Shown here: one piece after another, positions 12,501 to 20,840 of the stretch
Layout: the number at the start of each line of letters is the position of its first letter
Position numbering within the stretch: position 1 is the first letter of the stretch
Source: Antedon mediterranea
Taxonomy: Eukaryota > Echinodermata > Crinoidea > Comatulida > Antedonidae
Direction of reading: 5' to 3'
DNA length: 64,000 bases
NCBI RefSeq assembly: GCF_964355755.1
Contig: NC_092680.1
Coordinates: 12,253,001-12,317,000, forward strand
Notes under the pieces: generated by a model
The model's input: only the letters and a program-made list of their open reading frames with translations
Databases searched by the model: none
What the model was told of the DNA's origin: nothing
Position numbers and translations under genes: made by a program

Positions 12501-15500
12501 GTAATTCATGTTAAAGCGAGCTGTACCGTCCCGTTTTGGACAGTGAGACTCTTCTTTTACTTTGCCTAACTTAGCCTGATGAATTGGATAAGCTTTTTGT
12601 CTAACTGGGTGTACGTCATGCTTTATTACAGTAGTTTTTCCATGCAAATTTTCAGTTATTATGAACATTTCCATCTACATTCCGCACACTAATCTTGGAA
12701 AAGAGGTCCTTTGTGAAATAAATGATGTTATCTTAGATATTGAAGCCAAATACGCTGATGCTTATATTATAATAAATGATGATTTTAATCGCAATAATCA
12801 ATCGCAATGGATCAATATTACACGAACGTTATACATTATTCTCATTTAGAGGGTACAAACACCAACACAGTGTCAGAATAATGTATTTTGATCTATCATC
12901 GGCCTTCATCTGTTGACAAATAATTTGATAAATGCCAACGTACCTAATAAGTTGAATGGCCTTGTACTTAATTTTGTTGACACATAGATATCAATATATT
13001 AAACTGAACAGCGAAGTTAAATATGAAATTATTGTTTAGTAACACAGGTTCCCCACAGGGCACAGTTTTAGCCCCTTTCCTATTCACTGTGTTCACTTCA
13101 GACTTTAAGTCCGATCACCCAGATTGTCCTGTTATCAAATTAGCTGATGACACAGCCATCCTGGGTCAAACATGACAACTATGGTTATTATAAAGCTGAA
13201 ATTGACTGGTTTGTAAGGTTTTTGTAATAAAAACCATCTTAAACTTAATACTGCTATTCTAAGACCAAAGAAATGGTAATAGATTTTCGTAATAAATTTA
13301 GGGCATCTACTGATATTATTCATTCATTATTGATGGTAATCATGTAGAGATAGATTAAATTTTTCTGAATATTTAGAATATATTAGTAAGAAATTAAATA
13401 CTCGTATGTAAATGCTTTTAATGTGAGTAACAAAACCATCAATATCTTTTATACGTCAGTTGTTTGTGGGGTTTGGAGTTATTGCTTAACGGGATGGGGA
13501 GAAATTGCTTTTAACAAAGATAAAGAATTAATAGATCGTCTGATTAGAAAAGTTAGCAGAATCACTTGTGTCTGTTTGCCTTCAGTTGACTATCTCTACA
13601 GAGTAAGGATAACAAATTTGTTTTCTCATATAAAAACTGATGAACTTTATTTCCTCCATGATGTGGTTATCAGTCATACTATCCCTAGGTGGACGTATCA
13701 TGTGGGGAGAACCCAGTAGACTCCTGCGGTATCTCCCTATAAGCAAATAATAGGTACGGAAGCAATTTATTCCATTCCCGGGGATCATCCTGAACAAACC
13801 ATACACTTAAGGGTGCCATTAAAGCTTTCCACTAATTCCTCGGTTTGTGGATGGTAGGGAGAAGTAGTACTTTTACGTCAAGAGTCTGAACATACCCTTA
13901 ATAAGTAATTGTTAGTTGATTTAGACAAAACATGTCTCATCGTTTAATATTTAACATTAATTGTTTGTGTGGTGGTTTAATAACATATGTAGTTGATAAA
14001 TTATTCATTATTGTACAGTCAACTTTCCTAATACCGGACACCTGGCAGAATATGTTGGATTCCGTAACGGTTTGGTATTTGGAATGTGTTTTTTAACGAG
14101 TTTACATCCTGTTCCGCATAGCAGGAAGTCCGCTAAAGTGGATAAGCGTGCAACTATGTAGTGATTGTCTCAGTCAGCTAAATTAAAACAAAAGATTAAA
14201 CCACATGTGCGGCTGCTTATGAAGCCCCTCAAACGATATGTTATGCATGACTTGGCAAATAAAGCTATCCTGGTCCCATCACCTTATTGAAAATAGACCT
14301 GTCTGCTCAGTTACACAAAACTTTCCCTACATTCTTTGGAAAATTCTCTTAATATTAAAAGCTTAGGAATTTGGGGTCTTCTGGTCCTCAAGACAATTCT
14401 GGTATTGGGAGAGTGTTCGGTTTTTTCAGTTCAGAGTCCAGTATTTGGAGAGTCGACTATATTATATTCATAGCATGTGTTAATAATGAATTGTTGAAAT
14501 GTTATACTATTTTAAATGATTTAATAATGGAAATGTTAATTTAAGTTACAAAAAAAGAAAAATAAAATTCTATAAAGTAATTAATGAAAACAGTAGTTTT
14601 GTCTTCTATGCAAGGAAAGACCTTTCAAGATGTTATATATGGATCATCAAATCACAGACAGGTTAAACATAATTCTAGCATTCTGTAGCTTAATAGATTA
14701 TTCAGAAAATTGGCAGAAATAGAACGTGAAGCCAATCCCAAGCATATCCTAACATGGCAGTATTTTAGTTAATGATAAAGCCACCACAACATGCTACCTT
14801 ATTATTTTCATATGTTTTGATGTTGATTAACATGTAGTTTGAGTTACTTTGAGTTTCTTTCAGAGTCATGGTTTTTAGCAGTCATTATTACAACAAACAC
14901 ATTTAGACCTGGTAAGTTATAACCACACTGTAGCTAGTTTGCAAAAACTATTTTACTTGTAATAGGTTATTTTTATTTCTGCTTTCTCCTTTTTAACACC
15001 AACTCTTCTGTATGTATACTCTGAGTATACGCTAATGTTAAATACCCTAAAATAGCAGGGCATTATTTCAAAAAGCTGATCTAAACAAAAGGTTTAGTAT
15101 AATTTTTACAAATATTGTTATAAATGAAAAAAAAAAGTTATAAATTATTAATTGACAGTGAATTATTATTTGTACTTGGGTAATATCTATCTATATATAG
15201 TTTGTCTATCAGTTGTCTAATAAATATAAACTGAAAACTCTAATATTTTAATATGCCATTAATTTTCCACCAACAGTTAGTTGCTGTTAACATTCTGGAT
15301 ATTCTTCATCATAACATCCTTTTGCAGTTTAAAAGTAAGAGTTTACAATACGTATGTTTTGTATGCATGTGTTTTATTTAATTAAATGTCAAATTAAATA
15401 ATAATACTGCACAACTTAACGAACTGTGTTGTATCAAATATGAGATGAAATATTTTGTTTCTGTTTTGTTTACTAGTAGGAGTGTTGACTATAATGCTTT

Positions 15501-17598
15501 GTTCACAATTCAACACAACACCCTTGTTACACGGCTGGTTCCCCCACCTGTGACTTCACATTCTATCTCTGGCACACAACATTATTAGTAAATTACAATG
15601 TGGCGTACGATTGAAAACTGTTGAGAACTCCTGCTTTATTATTGGTACCTGTGTTGTTTATTCTGACGCTAGTTATTACTAACTTCCCCCACATTACTGA
15701 ACTCAGAACAACTGTATTTACATTGTTATACTTTCAGTTTCATCTATGTGGGTTGGTGTTGAAGTCATTAATGATGACAACTATTGTAACTGGTTGCATT
15801 TACTGTATTCAGGTAATTCCCAAGGTAATCCATTAATCAATCAAATAAATTTTTATTCCATAATACTTAAAATAAGGTTGTGTTCAGAACATTGTGTGCA
15901 TGCAGAGATATTAGGACGTCCTCCCTCACTCCTCAACTTGGCAGTTTTGATGTATTCTAGTTTCAGATGACCACCGACAACCTACCTAAGGTCAGATCAA
16001 TCGAAAGGTAGTTTCTACAGAAGTTATTAAGGCAACACAATTACCACCTGCACATTACGTTATAATCAATTTTATTTTTGGTTTTCCTTGTGCAGTGTCA
16101 TATGTCTTCCTGGAACTTTCTACGACAGAGATGTAATTCTACATCAGAGATTCAGAGCACCTCGGGCCTGCCTGTCTTCCCTGTTGTATACTAGCAATTG
16201 TCACTTTTAAAGCAAAAAATGTCATATAATAACATAATGCTGTCTCTTCTCAATCGTGCTCCATTTATGTTATGCTATGGTAGAATCATCTAATTTTATA
16301 GCTTCATGTTAGAATTACAAATTATATGGAATTCTCAGGATTAAATTAATTAAAAACTCATCCGATGATCAAATCAAATATTGATACATTAAAGACTTGC
16401 TTAATGTAACTTTGGTTGAGATTTAAAGCATTTGTTTTTCTTCTCTTTTGTGGGTATCGCCCACCTTTATTCTTATTTCCCTTATAAAACATTTTCTCTT
16501 TATGGTCTTATGACGTCATTACAGCTTCTTTCGCTGTACCCCCACATTCGTGCTTGTTTTTACATTGATGACCGAATAAATATTATTATTATTTACCTCA
16601 TAAATTTTGTTTCTGTTTTGCAATACAATGCATAAAGTCTTATTATTTATGTTGTTTTCATATTTTCTTAACAAAATTTAGGAACTTGAGGATTCCACTG
16701 GACTAGACAGCATTCCAGGCTGCTACCTTATGCAGTTTAAGGAAGACAGTGAAGTCATAAGTCAAAGTCATGCTGAACATGTCACAAAGTTGTGGAACAA
16801 CCTGGATGCGTATGACAAAACCGTTAAGCGCAAAGCACGGCATCACGATTACCTCACAAAAGGCAGGTTCAAGAAAAGTAAAACGACTGCTGTAATACCT
16901 GGTGTTGAAAGCACTCGACAGTAAGGCAGTTTCCTGCGTTTTTCACTTTGTAGGTTAACAGATGCTTCTTAGGTCAGAACACCGGACCAGCCCAATGGCC
17001 GGACTGCAATCGATATATGGAGTGCCTTATTACAAAACTATGTGAAGAGTATCCGTCTACCGTATATATCGGAGGGAAACATTTCCAGCGCTGGCCGCTA
17101 ATCGGCAAAGGCTACAAAAACATTCGTCGGAAAGTGCTATCAAATGGACACCTGATGTTGTTTGGTAAGCTTCAGTTGATGGAGATAAATCATACGACAC
17201 TCATCCAGCGGTGAGTTTTAACTTGTTATTGATGTTATTACAGGTACAACAGAACATCAAAGAAGCAAGAGCAGCAAGTTTTGGAATCTGGCATCTCAGC
17301 AACAATACCCAAACTTGTCTCTGATAATACCCTACTTGAACCTTTAACCAATCCAGCGGTGCTAAACGATCCTGCAAGCGCTCCATCTCTCACATTTGTC
17401 CAACCAAAAAACACTTCCGGCCGAGCAACTCTAGGAAACAGACTGTCGATCCCAGTTCCAGGCGAGATAGCAAACCCACCACCATCAGTCCCTGCGGCTA
17501 GTAGTACTCGCATTCCTAGAACTACCCTCTTGTACAGAAAACGAGTGGCTAAAGACATTGGAAACCGATCAAAATGTACAAACCAAGAATGTCTGTGA
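332..17598 (+). CDS. multi-exon gene, unrecognised family, 5' end outside the window
   Basis: A split gene built by joining open segments at GT/AG borders with matching phase: 332-546, 649-720, 3438-3514, 3701-3727, 3913-3954, 4110-4148, 5691-5813, about 5898-5984, 14882-14911, 16682-16920, 16962-17210 and 17244-17598. Two more possible exons (15277-15334, 15738-15812) do not restore phase and are listed separately. The first segment opens at an acceptor, so the start lies upstream of the window. The N-terminal part (..STLRHYLCSFVKILDYIS..) is helical and recalls the core-binding region of tyrosine-recombinase-like proteins, which is only a resemblance. The C-terminal part has a compact segment (..QNTGPAQWPDCNRYMECL..) that I recall from lineage-expanded uncharacterised invertebrate proteins, followed by a proline/serine-rich linker. 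No enzyme motif was identified and the function is unknown. Introns hold most of the repeats in the left third of the window. The exon structure is better supported than the family guess. Confidence 0.6.
649..720 (+). CDS. gene 1, second visible exon
   Basis: Acceptor cttttaag and donor gtatgt flank 72 nt that join the previous exon in phase (G|GT = Gly) and encode DLVSADEQSHYLRKSEKT plus a few residues. The upstream intron is only 102 nt. Confidence 0.6.
721..1390. other. intron sequence, no feature seen
   Basis: AT-rich intron DNA between the second visible exon and the tRNA-like array. Near 1266-1345 there is a degraded unit of the same array (T-arm-like piece followed by a CATCATCCACTC stretch). 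Nothing else recognisable. Confidence 0.5.
1394..1466 (+). pseudogene. tRNA-like unit 1 (degraded tRNA-Lys)
   Basis: A box intact (TAGCTCAGCTGG), B box damaged (GGTTAAAATCC). The D arm GCTC/GAGC is intact. The anticodon region keeps CTCTT, as in tRNA-Lys(CTT). Confidence 0.6.
1722..1795 (+). pseudogene. tRNA-like unit 2 (tRNA-Lys(CTT)-derived)
   Basis: Best copy. D arm GCTC/GAGC, A box TAGCTCAGCTGG, B box GGTTCAAATCC and a T stem of five pairs are present. The anticodon stem TCGGC/GTCGA leaves a six-base loop instead of seven, and only about five of seven acceptor pairs form, two of them G-T. The CTCTT core and overall spacing match tRNA-Lys(CTT). It could be transcribed by Pol III but probably does not work as a tRNA. 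Confidence 0.65.
2463..2536 (+). pseudogene. tRNA-like unit 3 (tRNA-Lys(CTT)-derived)
   Basis: Same as unit 2 over the tRNA part, with both internal promoter boxes intact and the same six-base anticodon loop. Confidence 0.65.
3339..3412 (+). pseudogene. tRNA-like unit 4 (degraded)
   Basis: Both boxes intact, with scattered changes including CTCTAG in the anticodon loop and a changed acceptor arm. It lies 25 bp upstream of the acceptor of the next exon. Confidence 0.6.
3438..3514 (+). CDS. gene 1, third visible exon
   Basis: Acceptor gttttag and donor gtaaga flank 77 nt encoding ATQSRETAVRAHNLIAANRQ and a short Gly/Arg end. The phase fits both neighbours (1 in, 0 out). It lies directly after the last unit of the tRNA-like array, so the array fills the intron before it. 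Confidence 0.6.
3701..3727 (+). CDS. gene 1, micro-exon (27 nt)
   Basis: Pyrimidine-rich acceptor actttttcag and donor gtaagg flank nine codons, NINETADVQ, phase 0 on both sides. Support comes only from splice signals and frame. Confidence 0.45.
3913..3954 (+). CDS. gene 1, micro-exon (42 nt)
   Basis: Acceptor cttttctag and donor gtaaga flank fourteen codons, VAFSSVEDTIDEML, phase 0 on both sides. The acidic/amphipathic character fits the neighbouring small exons. Confidence 0.5.
4110..4148 (+). CDS. gene 1, micro-exon (39 nt)
   Basis: Acceptor attcaccag and donor gtaagt flank thirteen codons, EISQAHANEAPSS, phase 0 on both sides. Confidence 0.5.
4149..4751. other. intron sequence, no feature seen
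   Basis: AT-rich intron. Two similar stretches around GGTCAGCAAA (near 4389 and 4451) suggest a small local duplication. Nothing else recognisable. Confidence 0.4.
4752..5545 (+). repeat. second patch of the tRNA-derived array
   Basis: Same units as at 1260-3425, in a later intron. There is one truncated tRNA start (4752-4775, cut after the D loop) and two tRNA-like copies (about 5114-5181 and 5296-5362) that share a deletion in the anticodon arm, plus 3'-half units between them. The shared deletion shows these two copies arose from each other by local duplication. Confidence 0.85.
5691..5813 (+). CDS. gene 1, exon (123 nt)
   Basis: Acceptor tataactag and donor gtatgt flank 41 codons in phase 0. 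It includes DVMDAVFKLFGRQIEEGHVP, a likely helix with a basic end (PKRT). Confidence 0.65.
5898..5984 (+). CDS. gene 1, exon (~87 nt)
   Basis: Acceptor ttttgtag and donor gtaggt flank about 29 codons in phase 0, including VLHYYEFKQLYDKMRRIHPK. The left edge may be off by 2 nt. The long repeat-filled intron (about 8.9 kb) begins here. Confidence 0.6.
6060..10650 (+). repeat. minisatellite, ~82-bp unit, about 55 copies
   Basis: Unit of 79-83 bp containing TTTAGAGAATTTAAACTG, AATACATAGTAGAATAATCA, GTGAATTGTCTAGTCAAAA and GTTGATTAGTCAGTAACAG. Variants fall into classes by the segment after GTCAAAA (TGTAG.., GACAG.., GACCGTTTATT.., GTAG.. two bases shorter) and by TGTGTGTAAATAG replacing TGCAAATACATAG. 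The short open frames on the minus strand at 6596-6847 and 7748-7999 are products of the repeat, not genes. The array lies within the large intron of gene 1. Confidence 0.95.
10655..11156 (-). pseudogene. LINE fragment (endonuclease-RT linker and start of RT)
   Basis: On the minus strand, 11156-10947 is open and ends in ADLFNDYFVNIG, a motif typical of the region before the RT in CR1/Jockey-type LINEs. Further along, in broken frames, come a DQLSARLIKDSS-like piece and then DDLKVAQVTPIFKKG (about 10725-10660), which is the conserved RT 'finger' region. Stops and frameshifts make it dead. Its 3' side is cut off sharply at the minisatellite. Confidence 0.75.
11157..12312 (+). repeat. tandem repeat, ~47-bp units in a ~260-bp higher-order unit
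   Basis: Basic unit about 47 bp: TGATTTAAACAAAACATGTG, then TCATGGTTTAATCAGTAATTG. Within it a special block with an inverted repeat CATGGAGT/ACTCCATG recurs at about 11170, 11298, 11608, 11868 and 12128. The last intervals are 260 bp each and nearly identical. The same repeat resumes at 13898, showing that the element between was inserted into it. Confidence 0.9.
12471..12650 (-). pseudogene. Gypsy-type reverse transcriptase fragment (N-terminal part)
   Basis: The minus strand reads HDVHPVRQKAYPIHQAK and then, after a deletion, CPKRDGTARFNMNYKK. These match the RT entry region of Ty3/Gypsy polymerases (PIRQ.PYR..., then PKKDG..RFCVDYRKLN). The block between them that normally holds the invariant SPW..P stretch is lost. 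It lies inside the TIR element and is broken on its upstream side by the LINE. Confidence 0.7.
12661..13665 (+). pseudogene. internally deleted LINE (endonuclease piece, RT, C-terminus)
   Basis: Plus-strand order matches a non-LTR element. An endonuclease piece at 12661-12842 contains KYADAYIIINDDFN (known motif: ...GDFNH). RT motif A, IMYFDLSSAF, is at about 12878-12907, TGSPQGTVLAPFLF at about 13041-13082, and the catalytic KLADDTAIL at about 13137-13163. The C-terminal tail at 13423-13665 is like the YTSVVCGVWSYCLTGWG region after RT. The part between endonuclease and RT is deleted and several frames are broken. It resembles the CR1/Rex1 type; the family call is tentative. Confidence 0.8.
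13660..13874 (-). pseudogene. Gypsy-type integrase fragment
   Basis: The minus strand reads TSPYHPQTEELVESFNGTLK, then, after a frame break, LLPYLLFAYREIPQESTGFS. Both are hallmarks of the integrase core end of Ty3/Gypsy polymerases (YHPQ..G..ER.N..LK; LP...FAYN/R). Related integrases also occur in Ginger and Maverick DNA transposons. It lies upstream of the RT piece on its own strand, the reverse of the normal Gypsy order, so the two pieces are not simply one copy split by the LINE. Confidence 0.75.
13898..14013 (+). repeat. continuation of the 47-bp satellite
   Basis: AATAAGTAATTGTTAGTTGAT followed by TTAGACAAAACATGTCTCAT and further decayed units match the repeat at 11157-12312. They form the far side of the insertion. 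Confidence 0.7.
14016..14459. mobile_element. 444-bp MITE, pogo/Tigger-like ends
   Basis: The left end reads CAGTCAACTTTCC and the inverse of the right end reads TAGTCGACTCTCC. The match continues with differences through AATACCGGAC / AATACTGGAC. TA lies outside each end (14014-14015 and 14460-14461). A TA duplication and CAGTCGACTCTCC-like ends fit the pogo/Tigger branch of Tc1/mariner. The interior has no open frame, so it is non-autonomous. Confidence 0.6.
14462..14881. other. intron sequence, no feature seen
   Basis: AT-rich DNA before the micro-exon at 14882. Nothing recognisable on either strand. Confidence 0.4.
14882..14911 (+). CDS. gene 1, micro-exon (30 nt)
   Basis: Acceptor gtttttagcag and donor gtaagt flank ten codons, SLLQQTHLDL, phase 0 on both sides, so it can link the exon at 5898-5984 to the one at 16682 in frame. 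The upstream AG at 14862-14863 would give an in-frame stop and was not used. Confidence 0.4.
15277..15334 (+). CDS. gene 1, doubtful exon
   Basis: An open stretch (LVAVNILDILHHNILLQFK) lies between acceptor ccaccaacag and donor gtaaga. It leaves phase 1, and with the next candidate (15738-15812, 75 nt) it does not return to phase 0 for the exon at 16682. Either another exon is missing or these are alternative or false exons. Confidence 0.2.
15738..15812 (+). CDS. gene 1, doubtful exon
   Basis: Acceptor actttcag and donor gtaatt flank an open stretch containing MWVGVEVINDDNYCNWLHLL. Its aromatic and acidic make-up looks protein-like, and it accepts phase 1 from the candidate at 15277-15334. 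Its exit phase does not fit the exon at 16682. Confidence 0.25.
15813..16681. other. intron sequence, no firm feature
   Basis: May hide a missing exon of gene 1 (an acceptor ccttgtgcag at about 16094 opens a short frame that ends without a donor of the right phase). Otherwise nothing recognisable. Confidence 0.3.
16682..16920 (+). CDS. gene 1, exon (239 nt)
   Basis: Acceptor aaaatttag and donor gtaagg flank 79 codons with no stop, leaving phase 2. It starts ELEDSTGLDSIPGCYLMQF and ends in a strongly basic segment (KRKARHHDYLTKGRFKKSK), a possible nuclear localisation or nucleic-acid-binding stretch. Confidence 0.7.
16962..17210 (+). CDS. gene 1, conserved-looking C-terminal exon
   Basis: Acceptor ggttaacag and donor gtgagt flank 249 nt. 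The phase joins both neighbours (CA|A = Gln in, CG|G = Arg out). It encodes a Cys/Trp-rich segment (CFLGQNTGPAQWPDCNRYM) followed by a basic stretch with KHFQRWPLIGKGYKNIRR. This is the part that recalls uncharacterised expanded families in marine invertebrates; I cannot name the family. The introns on both sides are very short (41 and 33 nt). Confidence 0.6.
17244..17598 (+). CDS. gene 1, last exon, probable frameshift near its end
   Basis: Acceptor gttattacag opens a frame that runs to TGA at 17596-17598: a Gln-rich start, then a Pro/Ser/Thr-rich linker and a basic end. In another frame, right after an A4 run at 17571-17574, a second open stretch to 17693 encodes a cysteine pair and an aromatic tail (VCSKCKQPRLNKNH, then NWYC). 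That looks like the true C-terminal zinc knuckle of this family, so one missing A would explain the early stop. It could be a sequencing error or real decay. Confidence 0.5.
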
Positions 17599-17931
17599 TT
17601 GTGTGCTCAAAGTGTAAGCAACCAAGGTTAAATAAGAACCACACTCAGTACTATGGAAATTGGTATTGTGCTGCAACATCTGATGAAGCATGAAAATTGG
17701 CTATTGGTTGCCACCCGTCACCATCGTCAAGAGTGGAAAAAAAAACAGCAACAAGAATGATTCCAAATGATTTTTGTAGCCATGGATAGAGTTTTTATAC
17801 TGTTTCATATATATATATATCTTCTATTTTTTGTTTTGTTCTGTTATTTTATTTTCACTTTTTACAAAATATTTTATATTTTATGCAATTTGGCCATTGG
17901 GCCACCATATCTAATGGTTTTCTGAATGTGC

Positions 17932-17937
17932 AATAAA
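17932..17937 (+). terminator. poly(A) signal of gene 1
   Basis: AATAAA lies about 240 bp after the end of the last open frame and is followed by an A-rich stretch. It is the first good signal after the gene. Further AATAAA copies occur near 18478 and 18604. Confidence 0.5.
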
Positions 17938-17939
17938 GT

Positions 17940-19590
17940 TAATAAAAATAATAATAATAAAAAAAGTTTTTAATGCTGCCAAATCCAAAGAGCAATGGTT
18001 AATGTAGTGAATTATTTTGTAATTTTTATATTATTACAATAAGTTTATATAGTTACATTATAATTTACATTAAATCATTCATTGCACTTTGTATTTGAAG
18101 GTCCCAAGCCCTTACAAAAAAGCAGAGGGGAAACTTTTGCAATGAAATGTGTACATTAAATTGTGATTTCTATATTCTTGTCATGAGTATTTTATATTTC
18201 AAGAGTAATTCCACTATAATTCATTTTAATATGAATCAAATATTTCCTTCCACGAATTCTAATATTTTTGATAAACATGTCTCGTCATATTAAAAAAAAG
18301 GATTTTATATTAATATTATTTAATATTTTTATTTATTTAATACATTGATCATTTGATAATCCTCTAAAATGGACAGTTTTTAGTCTGCCGGTATTCAAAA
18401 CCTCCTAGCTTCATTGGTCAATTGTCCAGTTTCCTCATTATGTTATTACTTTGTATGTATATTTTATGATTTTCCTAATAAATTCAAATCAAATTAATTA
18501 TTATTTCTTATTTAAATAAATATTTATTGTTCATTGCATAATTCCCAGTCAAATTTAAGCATTTCATGTAATGGAACATTGACACTCTCTGTGTGATGTA
18601 ATCAATAAAATTTTAAATATTGTATTGTGTTTTGTTTCACTCTTGAATTTTTTTTGTCTCTCAAATGATATTTATGGTAGATACGACAGTGTCTTCCTTT
18701 TATGAAATCGAAGGTAATGCTTTTAAAATGGTGTTTCAGAAGATTTATTATTTTCTTTACAGTATGTTCTTTACATTAGGGTACACCATGACCATTTCTA
18801 TCGGGACCATTTCTATCGGCACAGTTTACCTGGCATCAAATGAATATTTTTTAGTTTTTTCTAGTAATTTGATTTGGTTTCGGCTGACCTAATTTGTAAA
18901 TTTTTTTCTGAAAATTGTTTTTATTGACGATTGTCTATAAGAGATGTGTTTTTTGTTGGTAAGTAGGGATGCGGCAACAGACATATCAGTGGCCGAAATT
19001 CACTGAGCTGTTTATTGAGCTGTTTATTAGCCAATGAGGTTGATGTCCCGATAGCCGCAACACCAAATGTTGATGATTGATAGAAAATACTAATTTACAA
19101 CAGAAAAACAGAACAACTTGTACGGAATGTAAACTTGATCGATGGCCTCATCCAACAAGACCTTATCCTTATTATTACTCCATGTTATTAAGGGCAGTAT
19201 AACAATAATAATGTTATTTTCGCCTAGCTAGCAACTAGTCTAGATAGCCTGTGAATATAAATGCTGTGAATACTTTGATAGTATTACTAAAGTACTTGAA
19301 CATTCAAACTAGGCCTAGACTACTTTATCTAGGCCTACCTACTTCAATTAACTATATAACTATAGGCTAGGCCTAGTAGTAGGCCTACTACTACAGTACT
19401 ACAATACGACTGGAGGCCCTCTAACTAGCCTGGCTTAAACTTCGGCCTAGCGTAGACATAGCTATGATCCCTACCTCTCCCTTGTTTATTATAAGACAAT
19501 AAAAAGTACTACATATTATAGTCTAGTCATTTGTTTAATCGTTTACCAAAAAAAAGCCATCCTACATGTTTGTTTGGTCCCGTTTGTTTA
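17940..19590. other. intergenic region
   Basis: Past the gene 1 poly(A) signal. Small (AT)n and (AAT)n runs lie near 17805-17960. From about 19305 to 19455 there is a cluster of TAGGCCTA/AGGCCTAG palindromes. The open stretch at 18665-18892 has no recognisable motif and no gene structure around it. Confidence 0.5.
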
Positions 19591-19606
19591 TATTATGATA
19601 ATTGAT

Positions 19607-20840
19607 CGGGTGTGTCGAAAGCGAAGACCTCGAAAGCGAAGATCGAAGACCGAAGACCTCGAAAGCGAAGACCCTACGAAATGGTAGTGTGCACAAAATC
19701 CGACCAAAATCATACAAAATCGTGATAACACCTTGAATTTACAAATCCTGAAAAAATATTTCAATTTTAATCGTTATATTATAAAAAATCATGACTTTAT
19801 CTATGAACAAGCTCACGTGTTTTCGCCAATGGAGTTAATATGTGATATAGTTTTACGAACAAACACATCGCGCTATTTGGAAGGCGACGGACGCACAAGA
19901 AGGACCTCGCACATGAAATGTCACTTGTTCCGATAACAATTTAAAATCATAGCCAATTGTTTATAAGTATAGAAATAAACTACAGTAAGTAAATTGTAAG
20001 AAGTAAAGGATGGCGGTAGGCCCGGTATTTAGGTTTATTTTAGAGCCTATAGGCCTATAAAAAGTGTCCGTATCATAGATTTTACACTTGCTTTTAAATG
20101 TTAGGTACAGAGATCTTTTTTGCATTTAAATATGTTGCTATGTGTTTTTTATCTATAATATTTGCCTATTGTTTATTATCTAAATGTATGAATAAATACA
20201 ATAAGATATTCATTTTCCTGTATTGTATTTAAACTTTTACATTTTCCCATTGTAACTATTGCTATTTTACTTAATCGCCAGTTTCAAAATGTTTTCTAAT
20301 GTATTCATAATAGACAAATAATAGGGCCTATATCAGTATCAGAATATTTAGTGTGGTTGGAGAAGCGACAGATGATGTAAAGAAAAATGTAAATTTTTTT
20401 TGGTTAATGAAATATTTATTTTCCTTTTTTGGAAAATGAATATTTCATTAACCAACGTATGAACCACTAAACAAAAAAAATTCTGCCGCAACGTATCGTT
20501 GGCGCGCGCAACAGAAAATCTATCTATCTATCTATTTTGCATCCCCTCTTACGATCGAGAATCATGATGAACGTAATAAAGCAGAAATGGTGTTGAACAC
20601 ATCGGTTCCCACTTGTGATGACACGCAACGTTATTTTCTTACGGCGCACTTTGCGTCGATCTGAAAACCAATTTCAGCTCTTAAAATATTTCCCGGGCCA
20701 ATGACAGTTCGTCCCAATAGCTTACCGTGAACTAACGGAACTTTATTTTATATCTTTGTATTGTCAAAGTAAAAAATAATACTGTATTCAAATTATGATT
20801 TGACAAAAGGCTAATACTGTAGAACGAACGATAGACATCA
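19607..20840 (+). repeat. left arm of the foldback element
   Basis: Pairs with 21570-22755. It holds a 67-codon open stretch (19733-19936, starting at TTG) whose inverted partner is also open. It contains two segments absent from the right arm: one near 20401-20436 that creates an extra hairpin, and one near 20700-20790. Confidence 0.75.

Larger units (their letters stand above)
12316..13897. mobile_element. 1.58 kb terminal-inverted-repeat element carrying retrotransposon pieces
   Basis: Left end 12316-12334 and right end 13879-13897 are inverted copies of GGGTATGTYCAGACTCTTG (one mismatch). TTA flanks both ends (12313-12315, 13898-13900), and the 47-bp satellite continues on both sides, so the empty site can be read directly. 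A 3-bp TTA duplication and GG-starting ends fit the PIF/Harbinger superfamily (known: 3-bp TWA duplication), but no such transposase is present. Inside are two Gypsy-like pieces on the minus strand and one LINE on the plus strand. Confidence 0.7.

Noticed and set aside
15621-15836. 71-codon open frame with hydrophobic start
   Set aside because: Overlaps a candidate exon in another frame, has no recognisable motif, and lies in AT-rich intron DNA where such stretches arise by chance.
16432-16635. 67-codon hydrophobic open frame
   Set aside because: Phe/Tyr/Leu-rich reading of T-rich DNA; no splice signals that fit gene 1.
17201-17558. Minus-strand open frames of 61 and 106 codons
   Set aside because: They lie opposite the well-supported last exon of gene 1.
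18665-18892. 75-codon open frame after gene 1
   Set aside because: No motif, no promoter or splice context; contains a small internal repeat (TTTCTATCGG) that inflates it.
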